A stretch of DNA of 64,000 bases, taken from assembly GCA_964463695.1 (NCBI GenBank), contig CAYXCZ010000017.1, positions 1 to 64,000 of the forward strand, written 5' to 3'. Shown here one piece after another: positions 34,527-44,792 of the stretch. The stretch is from JALNZU01 sp964463695. Its GTDB lineage: Bacteria > Bacteroidota > Bacteroidia > Bacteroidales > F082. Below the pieces are notes generated by a model that ran no database searches, was not told the origin of the DNA, and saw only the letters and a list, made by a program, of their open reading frames with translations. The position numbers and the translations under genes were made by a program. The first letter of the stretch is position 1; every line of letters starts with the position of its first letter.

Positions 34527-36566
34527 ATGAATGAACCGGAATTAGTAGCGGAACACAAAACCAAGCCTCAGGACCGTATCAAATTTTCACAATTGGCAGC
34601 ATACGGAGCAGGAGGAATAATTCCTATCGCGCTTTTCAATATTGCAGGAATTCTTGTTGGATTAATGGGAAATATTAGTCTTGGTTTGAGTGCCTTTTGG
34701 CTTGGAGCAATCCTTATTGTTCCCCGGCTTTGGGATGCTCTTTCCGATCCTATTATTGGACATTTGTCCGACAATACCAGAACGAGATGGGGTAGAAGAC
34801 GGCCTTATCTTTTAATTGGAGGCATCCTTGTAGCAATAAGTTTTGTTGTCATTTGGTGGATTCCAAAGGGAGATATGGTTAGGTCTTGGTTTCCAACAGA
34901 TTCGGGTTATCAATGGTTTCAGCTATCATACATTTTGGTAACACTGATGATCTTTTTTACCGCTGTTAATATATTTGAGATACCTCACGGAGCATTGGGA
35001 ATGGAGTTGACCTCTGATTATCATGAACGTACACGCCTTTTTAGTGCAAAAAGTTTCGTTGGAAATCTTTTTGCCATGGGAACACCCTGGCTTTTAGTAC
35101 TTGCAAATATGGAGATTTTTAAAGGCGTAGGAGGTAACGAAGCAGATGGAATGCGCTACGTTTCACTTATGATAGCTGCGATTATTATCCCCCTTTCTTT
35201 TTGGTGGACATACAAATTACACGAGCCAGGTTTTGTAAAAGCGGCAAAACATGAAAAAACACCTTTTTGGCAGGATCTCAAACGTACTGCCAACAACCGG
35301 AATTTCCTTATGCTGACACTCACTATTTTCACCCTTGCAATGGGGTTTAATTTTGTTATTCTGCTAGGTTCATACATTCCAATTTTTTATGTTTTCGGAG
35401 GGGATAAAGTCGCTGGCGCATATCTTCTGGCGTTAAATGGAATGATTTGGGGTATTACCGGACTATTGGCAGTATTTCCACTTAATTGGATCAGTCCGAG
35501 ATTGGGAAAACGTAACACACTAACAATTGCTATTATTCTTATGGTAGTGGCTCAGCTTTCAAAAATTGTTTGCTATAATCCAGCTTATCCCTATTTAATT
35601 ATCATTCCTACAATTCTTCTTTCAGCAGGAATGCTGTTTTTCTTTACACTTGGTTCATCAATGGTTGGTGATATATGCGATGAGGATGAATTAAAGACGG
35701 GATACAGAGCCGATGGAAGTTATTACTCCATCTTTTGGTGGTTTATAAAGATGGGCACTGCTTTGGCGAGTTTCGTTGGCGGAGCATTGATCGTTTTTAC
35801 CATGTTTGACGAAACACAAGTTACCAAAGTTGATAGTATTCAGGGTAATATCAAGGAGTTACATTCTGAAGCAGTGCTTTGGAAAGGTTATCAGGATGCT
35901 GGTGGATCTTCGGTTACCTGGTATGAAAAAGCCAAAAAACAAAGTGAACAGGCTCTTGAAGAATCAAAAAAGTATGTTATTTATTTGGAGAAAGAATCGA
36001 CAAGAGACAGAACTGAAGGACACGAAAACCTTCCTGATTATTCAAAAAACAGAAAGGAGATGTTAGCCAATGCTTTAATTAAGACAAAGACCACGGTTGC
36101 TGAGTTGGAAAAATTAGAACTGATTTTTGCCTCTTCTTCCAGTGCAACTTCAGATACGCTTCTTCATTATGCCGTTCCACTTATGTTGCAAACAAAACTT
36201 GAAAAAGCAAAAATGAATTCTTTTGAGCTGATGTCGCATCTCGAATCAAAATCAAGAGAAACGGAGAAGAGTAAAAAACATTATGATGAATTAATGCCTG
36301 TTATCAATAATGTGAACCAACGACTTGCAACATTAAATTTAGCGGCTGCACCTGAATGGTTAGAAAATGAGCTTGGACAGCTTGAAAAAGAGCTTGTTAC
36401 ACTTACCAAACAAACACCATACACTTTGTTTATGATGCGTTTTGTTGAAATAGGGCTTCCGGTCCTCTTGAGTCTTTTCTCCATTTACTTTGTGATGAGG
36501 TATACGTTGACAGAAAAGCGAAGTCATGAAATAAAAGAATTACTGAATCAAAGAAATGCACAATAA
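34527..36566 (+). CDS. GPH-type MFS sugar carrier with a ~205-residue periplasmic insertion
   Basis: A 679-residue inner-membrane transporter. The MelB/GPH signature is clear in LWDALSDPIIGHLSDNTRTR followed by WGRRRPY, and eleven membrane helices can be traced to about residue 425. Residues about 427-630 are hydrophilic and strongly helical with many Lys/Glu, including a long coiled-coil-like stretch. The last membrane helix (about 640-660) and a short tail follow. With the N-terminus inside, the TM11-TM12 loop faces the periplasm. Ordinary GPH carriers are 450-500 residues, so the insertion is unusual. Its place before the cytoplasmic GH35 and GH94 genes suggests import of short beta-1,2-glucooligosaccharides by cation symport. 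Confidence 0.88.
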   Translation: MNEPELVAEHKTKPQDRIKFSQLAAYGAGGIIPIALFNIAGILVGLMGNISLGLSAFWLGAILIVPRLWDALSDPIIGHLSDNTRTRWGRRRPYLLIGGILVAISFVVIWWIPKGDMVRSWFPTDSGYQWFQLSYILVTLMIFFTAVNIFEIPHGALGMELTSDYHERTRLFSAKSFVGNLFAMGTPWLLVLANMEIFKGVGGNEADGMRYVSLMIAAIIIPLSFWWTYKLHEPGFVKAAKHEKTPFWQDLKRTANNRNFLMLTLTIFTLAMGFNFVILLGSYIPIFYVFGGDKVAGAYLLALNGMIWGITGLLAVFPLNWISPRLGKRNTLTIAIILMVVAQLSKIVCYNPAYPYLIIIPTILLSAGMLFFFTLGSSMVGDICDEDELKTGYRADGSYYSIFWWFIKMGTALASFVGGALIVFTMFDETQVTKVDSIQGNIKELHSEAVLWKGYQDAGGSSVTWYEKAKKQSEQALEESKKYVIYLEKESTRDRTEGHENLPDYSKNRKEMLANALIKTKTTVAELEKLELIFASSSSATSDTLLHYAVPLMLQTKLEKAKMNSFELMSHLESKSRETEKSKKHYDELMPVINNVNQRLATLNLAAAPEWLENELGQLEKELVTLTKQTPYTLFMMRFVEIGLPVLLSLFSIYFVMRYTLTEKRSHEIKELLNQRNAQ

Positions 36567-36613
36567 GTTAAATACTTGCTTAACAAGATTTTACAAACTA
36601 AAAATGAGATACA

Positions 36614-39046
36614 ATGACATTTAATATTCAGAACGAAAACTTCGTCCTTAATGGGAAGAAGGTATTTTTAAACTCAGGGGAGATTCATTATTTCAGGATC
36701 AAACGTGAGCTTTGGGATACCCATCTCACCGCTGCAAAAGAAGCAGGTTTAACAACTGTAAGCACTTATGTACCATGGGCTTGGCATGAGCCTGATGAAA
36801 AAGTCTTTGATTTCACAGGAACCACTAATCCGCAACGCGACTTAAAGGGCTATCTTGAACGTTGTCAGGCACATGGCTTAACTTGCATTGTGAAACCCGG
36901 GCCATTTATTCTTGCAGAATTTCGTGGAGCAGGTTTACCTGATTGGTTTATGGAAAATTATGGCTCAGAAGTTAAAATGCGCGATCGCAAAGGTGGTATT
37001 GTTCCAAGCGACGGAGTGAATCTTTTTCATGAAACATACCTTGAAAAAGTCGCTTTATGGTACGATCAGATTATGCCTTTTATCAGTGAACGTCAGCTTG
37101 ATGCAGGAGGACCAGTCATTATGATGCAGATTTGTAATGAGATTGGAGTTTTTTCGTGGTTGGCGCATCAGGGCGATTATGGAAATACTGTAAAGGACCG
37201 GTTTATTGCATATCTGAAAACCCAATTCCAATCTTTGGATCAGATAAATTTATTATGGAATACTGATTATCAGGATTTTGATAGCATTGAATTGCCTCCC
37301 GACGGAAGAGCAGCCTATGTTTCAAAGGAAGACAGGGGTCGTGATCATGAATGGCACAAGTTCTGGAGAACATATTATGGCGATTACTTAAGGATGCTTA
37401 CAGCTATGGCGCGCGAACGCGGGGTAACTGTTCCATTATACCACAATCTTCCGGGGTGGATTTATGGCAGCGGTTATGAGTTTCCTGTCAATATCACCAT
37501 GTATGAGGATCTTTTTGAGGATAAGAGCGAGATTATTTTTGGGGTTGATCATATTCCAGAGTTTTTATCATACAGGAATATGCATGACGACCGAATTATA
37601 AATGACATCACCTGGGCGATGCAAGGCAACAAACCATTATTTGCTGCTGAGTTTCAATGTGGTTCGAGGGAGTATCATGTTGTAACAAACCCTCGTGAAA
37701 TGGAACTTTTCTATAAAGCGAGCGTTGCAAACGGACTCACTGGCTGGAATTATTATATGTTTTCACAAGGTAGAAATCCTGCCAGGAAAGGATACTCAGG
37801 TGAAACATTTTACTGGTTTAATCCTTTAACACCTGAAGGTGAACGTACTACAGCCTTTCCACTGGTTAAGCGAATGAGTAAGATTATAAAAACGAGTGAA
37901 GAAATAATCTTAGGATCAAAGCGTAAAGCTGAAGTAGCCGTACTTTTTTATCCACCTTACTATGCCACTGAACTTGAGCGCAACATGAGTGCTGAGGTTG
38001 GGCTTCAATTTGTTCCTTCTTCCATTCGTCGCTCTGCTTATTTTGATGGTCTCCTGAAGGTATTGCAAGTGCTTAACATTGATTATGATATGGTTGATTT
38101 AAGCAAAGTTTCCTCAGAGGGTTTAAAAAAGTACCAACAGGTTTGGGCTTTTAGTACCGATGAAATGAATGCAAAAGAGCAACAGGTGATTGTTGACTAT
38201 GGAATTGCCGGTGGGAATGTTGTTCTTTTCCCATATCTACCTGATCGAGAGTTATCTCAACAACCTTGTACTATTATTCGTGATGCTCTTAATATCAGTA
38301 TTTTAGGCAAAGAAATAATCGATTCTCCATTAATTGATGTCTATGATTTGAAAGATATTAAGTGTGCGAATCCATTAATTATTTTTGATGAATCAACACT
38401 TTCCGGCGCTGAGGTTGTTGCTAGGACTATTAATGGCAGTTGTTGTGGTTTTAAGAAAGAATTGGGGAAAGGGACGATGTTACATTTAGGAACATGGATT
38501 GGTTTTGATACAGAAGGTCACAAACCAGTTTATGAGGCGCTTCTTAACCAATCTGATGCTAAACTTCGGCAGGCTGACACAGATAATTTTCAAATAAATG
38601 TAAGACAGCGATTTACAGATGATGGAAAATCAATTTTGTTTGTTGCTAATTATTACAATGAGGAACAGATAGGAAGGGCGAGTTACACCCATCCGGAAAC
38701 GGGAGAAAAGATTCAAATTCCATTTTTGGAAAATAGTCAGCTTTGGCCTCCTTTGTATGCACTTCTAAGTCCCGTTTGTTTGTCTTTAGATCATGAAATC
38801 AAGATATTACATTCAACTTCTGATTTATTAGTAGTAAATCATTCCGGTGAAATGATTGAAATCGAACTTCATGGAGACAGAGATATACCTGGAGAAATTG
38901 TTTTTGAGGGTGCAAAAGTTAGTCAAATTGATTCTGCCACTATTTCTGGTAACGCTTTGAAAATTTCTCATATCGATAACAGGGCAATTATTAATTACTC
39001 TCATGAACATCAAAGAGATATGTTGCTGAAAATCAAACTAAAATAA
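36614..39046 (+). CDS. GH35 enzyme, cytoplasmic, probably acting on beta-1,2-glucooligosaccharides
   Basis: An 810-residue GH35 protein with no signal peptide (starts MTFNIQNENFVLNGKKV). Family hallmarks are SGEIHYFRIKRELW, TYVPWAWHEP, the acid/base Glu in MMQICNEIG (E176) and the nucleophile Glu in LFAAEFQCG (E346). GH35 is best known for beta-galactosidases. However, a GH35 member from Ignavibacterium, encoded with endo-beta-1,2-glucanase homologues, was shown to be a beta-1,2-glucosyltransferase. The context here is the same, so chain-length redistribution of beta-1,2-glucooligosaccharides in the cytoplasm is my preferred role. Its stop shares one base with the next start (TAATG), which couples its translation to that of the GH94 gene. 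Confidence 0.88.
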   Translation: MTFNIQNENFVLNGKKVFLNSGEIHYFRIKRELWDTHLTAAKEAGLTTVSTYVPWAWHEPDEKVFDFTGTTNPQRDLKGYLERCQAHGLTCIVKPGPFILAEFRGAGLPDWFMENYGSEVKMRDRKGGIVPSDGVNLFHETYLEKVALWYDQIMPFISERQLDAGGPVIMMQICNEIGVFSWLAHQGDYGNTVKDRFIAYLKTQFQSLDQINLLWNTDYQDFDSIELPPDGRAAYVSKEDRGRDHEWHKFWRTYYGDYLRMLTAMARERGVTVPLYHNLPGWIYGSGYEFPVNITMYEDLFEDKSEIIFGVDHIPEFLSYRNMHDDRIINDITWAMQGNKPLFAAEFQCGSREYHVVTNPREMELFYKASVANGLTGWNYYMFSQGRNPARKGYSGETFYWFNPLTPEGERTTAFPLVKRMSKIIKTSEEIILGSKRKAEVAVLFYPPYYATELERNMSAEVGLQFVPSSIRRSAYFDGLLKVLQVLNIDYDMVDLSKVSSEGLKKYQQVWAFSTDEMNAKEQQVIVDYGIAGGNVVLFPYLPDRELSQQPCTIIRDALNISILGKEIIDSPLIDVYDLKDIKCANPLIIFDESTLSGAEVVARTINGSCCGFKKELGKGTMLHLGTWIGFDTEGHKPVYEALLNQSDAKLRQADTDNFQINVRQRFTDDGKSILFVANYYNEEQIGRASYTHPETGEKIQIPFLENSQLWPPLYALLSPVCLSLDHEIKILHSTSDLLVVNHSGEMIEIELHGDRDIPGEIVFEGAKVSQIDSATISGNALKISHIDNRAIINYSHEHQRDMLLKIKLK

Positions 39047-42000
39047 TGCATATGAAAATTTCAGAAACCTATACAATTCAAAACAAACTCGGTCTAAGCA
39101 TTTCTATCTTACGAAATGGCTCGATCAGAAGCATTGAAGCAGGTCCGATTCGGATAAGTATGAAAGCTGCATCTGTTTTTTCGAAATCAGGCACAAATAT
39201 TTATCTTCGTAAAAGAGCTGAAAATGTGACATTTAAAGCCCTTTTGGGTGCTGATAGCGCTAGCCAGTTTTTTGTTATTGAAAACAAATTCATTGCCAAA
39301 GGTATTTGGGAAGGGGTTGTTTATCAATGCACTTTGCTACTTTCTGAAAAAAGCACAAGCTGGCAATGGCAGGTTGAGTTAATCAATACTTCCTCCGAGT
39401 CTTATGAGATGGATATTATTTATGTTCAGGATGTTGGCCTAAAGCCAGCTACAGAAAGCCTGATAAATGAATATTATGTAAGTCAATACCTTGAAAGACT
39501 GATACTTGAAGATAACTACTACGGTTCAGTTGTCTGTTGCCGACAAAATACTAAAGAGTCGGTTGGAAATCCATGGTTGATGTTTGGTTGTCAAAATGGG
39601 GCACAATCGGCAAGCGTTGATGGGATACAGTTTCTTGGGAAAACATTTCGTGAGACGTCTCAGCCTGAGGCTTTAACCCAACTTGAACTTGGGGGTGAAT
39701 TGTCAGGCGAATCATCAATGGTTGCGTTGCAGGAGAAACCTTTTAAGTTACAATCCAGCGAATCGCATGCTAGCAATTTTGTAACTACTTATATTCCAAA
39801 TCATTCACAGGCTACTTCGATCGAAGATCTTGCAGCTTTATCAAATTTGTGGGATGAGTTTGATTATAACGCAGATCTAATTACAAATGATCAGGCTATT
39901 GAAGAAGACCCAAATTTGTTTAGCGTTGCAACTTTGTTAAAAGTGGAAGATTTGTCGGAGAATGAGTTGAGCAGCTTTTTCGGACAAGATCATCGTCATC
40001 CTGAATACAATGAAGGTAAGCTTATTTCCTTCTTTAGCGATAAAAATAATCATATAGCACTGCGGGCTAAGGAGTTACTTGTTGACCGGCCTCACGGACA
40101 TATCATGCAAGCCTGGACTGGTTACGAAGCAAATGAGAATATTCTTTCTACAACTACCTGGGCTTATGGTGTTTTTAATTCACATCTCACTCAAGGAAAC
40201 ACCAATTTTAATATTTTCCTCTCTATTTGCTCAAGTCAGTTCAATCATTCGCCTGAAACAGGTCAGCGAATTTTTGTAGAAATTAACAACAAATGGCATT
40301 TGTTGGGTATTCCATCAGCTTATGAAATTGGATTAAACCACTGTCGCTGGATCTATAAAACTAAAGATCAGTGCTTTCAAGTGAGGACCTGGACTTCTAA
40401 AACAAGTCCAAAGGTAACTATGGACTTTAAAGTACTTAAAGGCGAACCTGTTAGGTTGATTGTATCAAACCAGTTTGATGAAGGAAATGGTTGGACAATT
40501 AAACCGGAAATGGAAAGAGGGGATTATATCTCAACTCCAAAAGCCGGAAGTATGATTCTCGAAAAGTTCCCCAAAGCGCAATTTCGGATTCAGGTAAATA
40601 GTGAATCACTGTTTTCGATTCATGGTGATGAAGCACTATATGAAAGCAAAGTATCTCATGGAGATCACTTTTTTGTTGTGGAGGCACTTCCTACATCTGA
40701 ATTTAGCATGAGTTTTATTGGTGAGGTTTGTGAAACTTCAACGTCAGATACTTTAAAAGATAATGATAATCAATTTATTACAGATACCGATGATGCTCAA
40801 CGAATTTGGGATGAACTTAGTTTAAACCTAAATTTGCACAGCGACCAGAAAGACATTGCTGCTATTCAAGAGATACTACCCTGGTTTGGCATGAATGCTA
40901 TTACCCACTTTTTGACACCACACGGATTGGAGCAATTTGGTGGTGCAGCCTGGGGTACGCGCGATGTTTCTCAAGGTCCTTTGGATTTGTTACTGATTAT
41001 GGAAAAATATGATGCAGCCAAAGAGACTTTGCGCGTCATTTTTTCGAATCAAAATCCTGATGGAGGCTGGCCACAGTGGTGGATGTTTGATAGTTACAGA
41101 AATATAAGGGCTGGAGATTCTCATGGCGACATTTATTATTGGACCATTATTGCCTTAAGTAACTACATAAAAGTAACCGGCGATACAAAAATTCTGGAGG
41201 AAGTTCTTCCTTATTTTCATGCAGACGGAGTGGCTTTTGCTGAACAAACACCTCTTTCAGAACACATTGACCGCCTGATTCAAATGATTATCGACTCCTT
41301 TATTCCCGGCACTGCACTTGTTCCTTTCGGAGGAGGAGACTGGAACGACTCTTTACAACCCGTTAGCCATGAATTGGCTCAGCGAATGATTTCGAGTTGG
41401 ACAGTGGAAATGAATTATCAAGCTTTTGAACAGTATCAAGTCGTTTATGAATTAATTGGAAACATACAGAAATCCAATGAGTTAAGGAAAATTTGTGAAC
41501 AAATTAAATCAGACTTCAATAAACATCTCATAAAAGACGGTATTGTCGCAGGTTATGGATTGGTGGAAAAAGATGGAAGTATCAGCGTTTTACTTCATCC
41601 TACTGACACAACCACCAATATTCATTACAGCCTTCTGCCCATGGATCGTGGTATTATAAGTGGAATTTTCACGAAAGAGCAGGCGACCCTACATCAGGAT
41701 TTGCTTGAAAAATACCTCAAAGGCCCTGACGGAGCTCGCCTGATGGATAAGCCGCTTGTTTATAAAGGAGGTATTCAAACCATTTTCCAACGTGCCGAAA
41801 GCAGTACCTTTTTTGGTAGGGAAATTGGTCTCATGTACATTCATGAGCATATCAGATACGCTGAATGTCAGGCAATTACTGGAAGAGCTGAAGCATTTAT
41901 TAAAGCTTTGCGTCAAGCAAACCCTGTTGCTTACAATGAAATTGTCAGTTGTGGAGATATTCGGCAAGCCAACTGTTATTACAGCAGCTCGGATGTAGCC

Positions 42001-42411
42001 TTCAAAAGTCGGTACGATGCAGATAAACGATATGACGAAGTCAAAACCGGAAATCTAACACTCAGAGGTGGCTGGAGGGTTTATTCAAGCGGACCTGGAA
42101 TTTATGTTGGTTTGATAGTAACCAGAATGCTGGGACTAAGGATTGAGTATAATAATATTGTAATTGACCCTGTGATGCCACTGGAAATGAATGGGTTAAC
42201 TGCAACAATTGATTTTCTTGGCTATCAATTAACAATAAAGTATAATATCCAGCAAGAAACTTATCACCCCAAACGGATCCTAATGAATGGAAACGAAGTT
42301 AGTTTTACTGATGAATTCAATAATTACCGCATAGGCGGAGCAGTTATAGCAAGAGATACTTTTATATCAATGCTTAATCCGAATTCAAATACAGTCGAAA
42401 TTTATTTATAG
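39046..42411 (+). CDS. GH94 phosphorylase, 1,2-beta-oligoglucan phosphorylase type
   Basis: A 1121-residue protein without a signal peptide, close to the length of known 1,2-beta-oligoglucan phosphorylases and much longer than cellobiose phosphorylases. The GH94 (alpha/alpha)6 domain shows FGGAAWGTRDVSQGPLDLL, NPDGGWPQWWMFD, GDSHGDIYYW, the DWND catalytic motif in GGGDWNDSLQ (D765-D768), and RGGWRVYSSGPGIYVGLI. It phosphorolyses beta-1,2-glucans to alpha-glucose-1-phosphate, saving ATP, in the cytoplasm. An alternative start lies two codons downstream. It is the last gene of the plus-strand operon, 20 bases from a strong terminator. Confidence 0.92.
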   Translation: MHMKISETYTIQNKLGLSISILRNGSIRSIEAGPIRISMKAASVFSKSGTNIYLRKRAENVTFKALLGADSASQFFVIENKFIAKGIWEGVVYQCTLLLSEKSTSWQWQVELINTSSESYEMDIIYVQDVGLKPATESLINEYYVSQYLERLILEDNYYGSVVCCRQNTKESVGNPWLMFGCQNGAQSASVDGIQFLGKTFRETSQPEALTQLELGGELSGESSMVALQEKPFKLQSSESHASNFVTTYIPNHSQATSIEDLAALSNLWDEFDYNADLITNDQAIEEDPNLFSVATLLKVEDLSENELSSFFGQDHRHPEYNEGKLISFFSDKNNHIALRAKELLVDRPHGHIMQAWTGYEANENILSTTTWAYGVFNSHLTQGNTNFNIFLSICSSQFNHSPETGQRIFVEINNKWHLLGIPSAYEIGLNHCRWIYKTKDQCFQVRTWTSKTSPKVTMDFKVLKGEPVRLIVSNQFDEGNGWTIKPEMERGDYISTPKAGSMILEKFPKAQFRIQVNSESLFSIHGDEALYESKVSHGDHFFVVEALPTSEFSMSFIGEVCETSTSDTLKDNDNQFITDTDDAQRIWDELSLNLNLHSDQKDIAAIQEILPWFGMNAITHFLTPHGLEQFGGAAWGTRDVSQGPLDLLLIMEKYDAAKETLRVIFSNQNPDGGWPQWWMFDSYRNIRAGDSHGDIYYWTIIALSNYIKVTGDTKILEEVLPYFHADGVAFAEQTPLSEHIDRLIQMIIDSFIPGTALVPFGGGDWNDSLQPVSHELAQRMISSWTVEMNYQAFEQYQVVYELIGNIQKSNELRKICEQIKSDFNKHLIKDGIVAGYGLVEKDGSISVLLHPTDTTTNIHYSLLPMDRGIISGIFTKEQATLHQDLLEKYLKGPDGARLMDKPLVYKGGIQTIFQRAESSTFFGREIGLMYIHEHIRYAECQAITGRAEAFIKALRQANPVAYNEIVSCGDIRQANCYYSSSDVAFKSRYDADKRYDEVKTGNLTLRGGWRVYSSGPGIYVGLIVTRMLGLRIEYNNIVIDPVMPLEMNGLTATIDFLGYQLTIKYNIQQETYHPKRILMNGNEVSFTDEFNNYRIGGAVIARDTFISMLNPNSNTVEIYL

Positions 42412-42431
42412 GAATAGATTTTTATAAAACG

Positions 42432-42471
42432 AAATGCCACAGACTGTAGACTTCAATCTGTGGCATTTTTG
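42432..42471. terminator. Terminator between GH94 and second GH3 gene
   Basis: A perfect 12-bp stem, AAATGCCACAGA (42432-42443) with TCTGTGGCATTT (42457-42468), has a 13-base loop and a T run after it. It closes the plus-strand operon and probably also serves the convergent operon, whose last gene stops 18 bases away. Confidence 0.88.
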
Positions 42472-42488
42472 CTTGTTTCAGGGATTCT

Positions 42489-44786
42489 CTATTTTAGCCA
42501 ATTAAACGGAGCTGTTTTAACATCTCTGGAATTACCACCAACCATAAGAATAAAGTCACCTGGTTCCCAGTCATAATTGAGCTCATAATTGTAAAATTTC
42601 AGATCTTCAGGTGTTACAGTAAAACTAACCTCTTTTGTTTCTCCAGCTTTTAGAAAAATTTTCTGAAATGCTTTGAGTTCCTTAACGGGTCGCGTCATAG
42701 TTCCGACCAAATCGCGTATGTATAACTGAACCACTTCTGATCCATCAAAACTACCTAAATTTTTGATTTCAATAGATGCTGTAAGATTTTGATTTCCAAT
42801 AAGATTATTGTTGCTCAAGCGAAGTTCTCCATACGAAAACTGGGTATAACTCAAACCAAATCCAAAGGGATATAGTGGATCGTTGGTTACATCAAGATAG
42901 TTTGAACGATATTTCTCAAACCATTTTCCTTCTCTAAGAGGTCGTCCGGTATTCTTATGATTGTAGAAAATTGGAACTTGCCCAAGGTTTTGTGGAAAAG
43001 TAACAGGAAGTTTACCGGAAGGATTGACGGCTCCAAAAACCACATCGGCGATTGCATTACCAGATTGTGTTCCACCAAACCAGACATTAAGAATAGCAGG
43101 AACATTTTTTTCTTCCCATGATAATACGAGAGGTCTGCCAGTAAACAAAACAAGAACCACTGGCTTTCCGGTTTTGAGTAATGCTTCAAGAAGCTGCTGC
43201 TGACTTCCGGGAAGCGAAATATCTGATCTGCTGGAACTTTCGCCGCTCATTTCGGCTGCTTCACCCATTACGGCTACAATTACATCACATTTTGAGGCAA
43301 TAGCAACAGCTTCTTCTCGTAATTGGGCAGGACTTTTAACAGAATCGAAAGTTGTTTTACCCCATGAACTTACCCAATAATCGAGTTTTGCATCATCGAC
43401 AATATTGCTACCTTTTGCATAAACAATTTCAGCCTTGTCGCCTACAGCTGCTTTAAAGCCTTCAAGCACAGTTATTGATTGGTCATGATTTACTGCGACA
43501 CTCCATGTGCCAGCCATATTTTCTCTGTTGTCGGCCAAAGGTCCTACTAAAGCGATTTTTCCTTTCTTTTTTAAAGGTAATAGTTGCTGTTCATTTTTTA
43601 ATAAAACGAAAGTCTGTGCGGCAATTTCTCTCGCTGCGAAATTATTTTCTGGAGTAAATATTTCTGATTTAGAGCGATTTACATCACAGTATCGATATGG
43701 ATCATCGAATAGTCCAAGTTTATATTTTGCCTCAAGAATTCTACGGCAAGCCTGGTCAATCGTAGCTTCGGTAATTTTTCCTTCATCTAACGATTTTTTA
43801 AGTGTGGTTAGTAAGCCTTCTCCTACCATGTCCATATCTACCCCGGCATTAAGCGCTAAAGCTGAGACTGCTTGTAAGTCACCCATACCATGCTCAATCA
43901 TCTCATTTATCCCTGTAAAATCGGTAACAACAAAGCCATCAAAGCCCCATTCATCGCGTAAAAGTTCAGTCAGTAACCATCGGTTTCCAGTTGCAGGAAT
44001 TCCATTAATATCATTAAATGAGCTCATTACACTTCCTGCACCTGCATCAACTGCAGCTTTATAAGGTGGAAGATATTCATTATACATGCGCTGAAAACTC
44101 ATGTCGGTTGTATTGTAATCGCGTCCAGCTTCTGCTGCTCCGTAGAGTGCGAAATGTTTCACGCAGGACATAATGGTATTATTTTTAGTTAAGTCATCAC
44201 CTTGATAACCAGCAACAAAAGCTTTAGCGATTTGTGACCCCAAGTAAGCATCCTCACCGGCACTTTCAGCAATACGTCCCCAGCGAGGATCACGCGAAAT
44301 ATCTACCATTGGCGAGTAGGTCCAACAAATTCCATCGGCACTTGCTTCCTGCGCAGCAATACGCGCACTTTTTTCAATAAGATTCATGTCCCAACTGGCA
44401 GCAAGTCCCAAAGGAATCGGAAATGTTGTTTGATAACCATGAACGACATCCATTCCAAAAATTAATGGGATTTTCAAGCGGCTTTCTTCTACTGCCACTT
44501 TTTGGACGTCATGAATTTTCTCGACAGACTTAAGATTAAGTAAACCACCTACTTTTCCTTCTTTAATTTTTTTACCAATATCGGAATTAGTAGTCTGACC
44601 TGTAACAATATCGCCAGAACCCGGAAGGTTCAATTGACCAATTTTTTCATCTAAAGTCATCTTTTTCATCAGTTCATCAATGAAAACTTTCATTTCATGA
44701 TCATCTGAAACAGGTTTTTTGGGAGAACATCCCAAAATAAAATTCAAAGCAATAAATGCGGATAAAAAAAATAATTTTGATTTCAT
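42489..44786 (-). CDS. GH3 beta-glucosidase lipoprotein
   Basis: A 765-residue GH3 enzyme with a lipobox (ILGCSPK), so it is membrane anchored. Motifs include KIPLIFGMDVVHGYQTTFP, VDISRDPRWGR, VKHFALYGA and the nucleophile in GFVVTDFTG (D289), followed by the second domain (MAGTWSVAVNH, MSGESSSRSDISLPG) and a fibronectin-type C-terminal domain. It is a clear paralogue of the other GH3 in the locus, and the different anchoring (lipid versus free) suggests a division of labour along beta-1,2-glucooligosaccharide breakdown. It is the last gene of the long minus-strand operon, 6 bases from the SGNH gene. Confidence 0.92.
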   Translation of the reverse strand: MKSKLFFLSAFIALNFILGCSPKKPVSDDHEMKVFIDELMKKMTLDEKIGQLNLPGSGDIVTGQTTNSDIGKKIKEGKVGGLLNLKSVEKIHDVQKVAVEESRLKIPLIFGMDVVHGYQTTFPIPLGLAASWDMNLIEKSARIAAQEASADGICWTYSPMVDISRDPRWGRIAESAGEDAYLGSQIAKAFVAGYQGDDLTKNNTIMSCVKHFALYGAAEAGRDYNTTDMSFQRMYNEYLPPYKAAVDAGAGSVMSSFNDINGIPATGNRWLLTELLRDEWGFDGFVVTDFTGINEMIEHGMGDLQAVSALALNAGVDMDMVGEGLLTTLKKSLDEGKITEATIDQACRRILEAKYKLGLFDDPYRYCDVNRSKSEIFTPENNFAAREIAAQTFVLLKNEQQLLPLKKKGKIALVGPLADNRENMAGTWSVAVNHDQSITVLEGFKAAVGDKAEIVYAKGSNIVDDAKLDYWVSSWGKTTFDSVKSPAQLREEAVAIASKCDVIVAVMGEAAEMSGESSSRSDISLPGSQQQLLEALLKTGKPVVLVLFTGRPLVLSWEEKNVPAILNVWFGGTQSGNAIADVVFGAVNPSGKLPVTFPQNLGQVPIFYNHKNTGRPLREGKWFEKYRSNYLDVTNDPLYPFGFGLSYTQFSYGELRLSNNNLIGNQNLTASIEIKNLGSFDGSEVVQLYIRDLVGTMTRPVKELKAFQKIFLKAGETKEVSFTVTPEDLKFYNYELNYDWEPGDFILMVGGNSRDVKTAPFNWLK

Positions 44787-44792
44787 AGGTAT

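Noticed and set aside
43507..44064. 185-codon plus-strand open frame opposite the second GH3 gene
   Set aside because: Long but completely antisense to conserved GH3 motifs; Ser/Pro-rich translation typical of a shadow frame.
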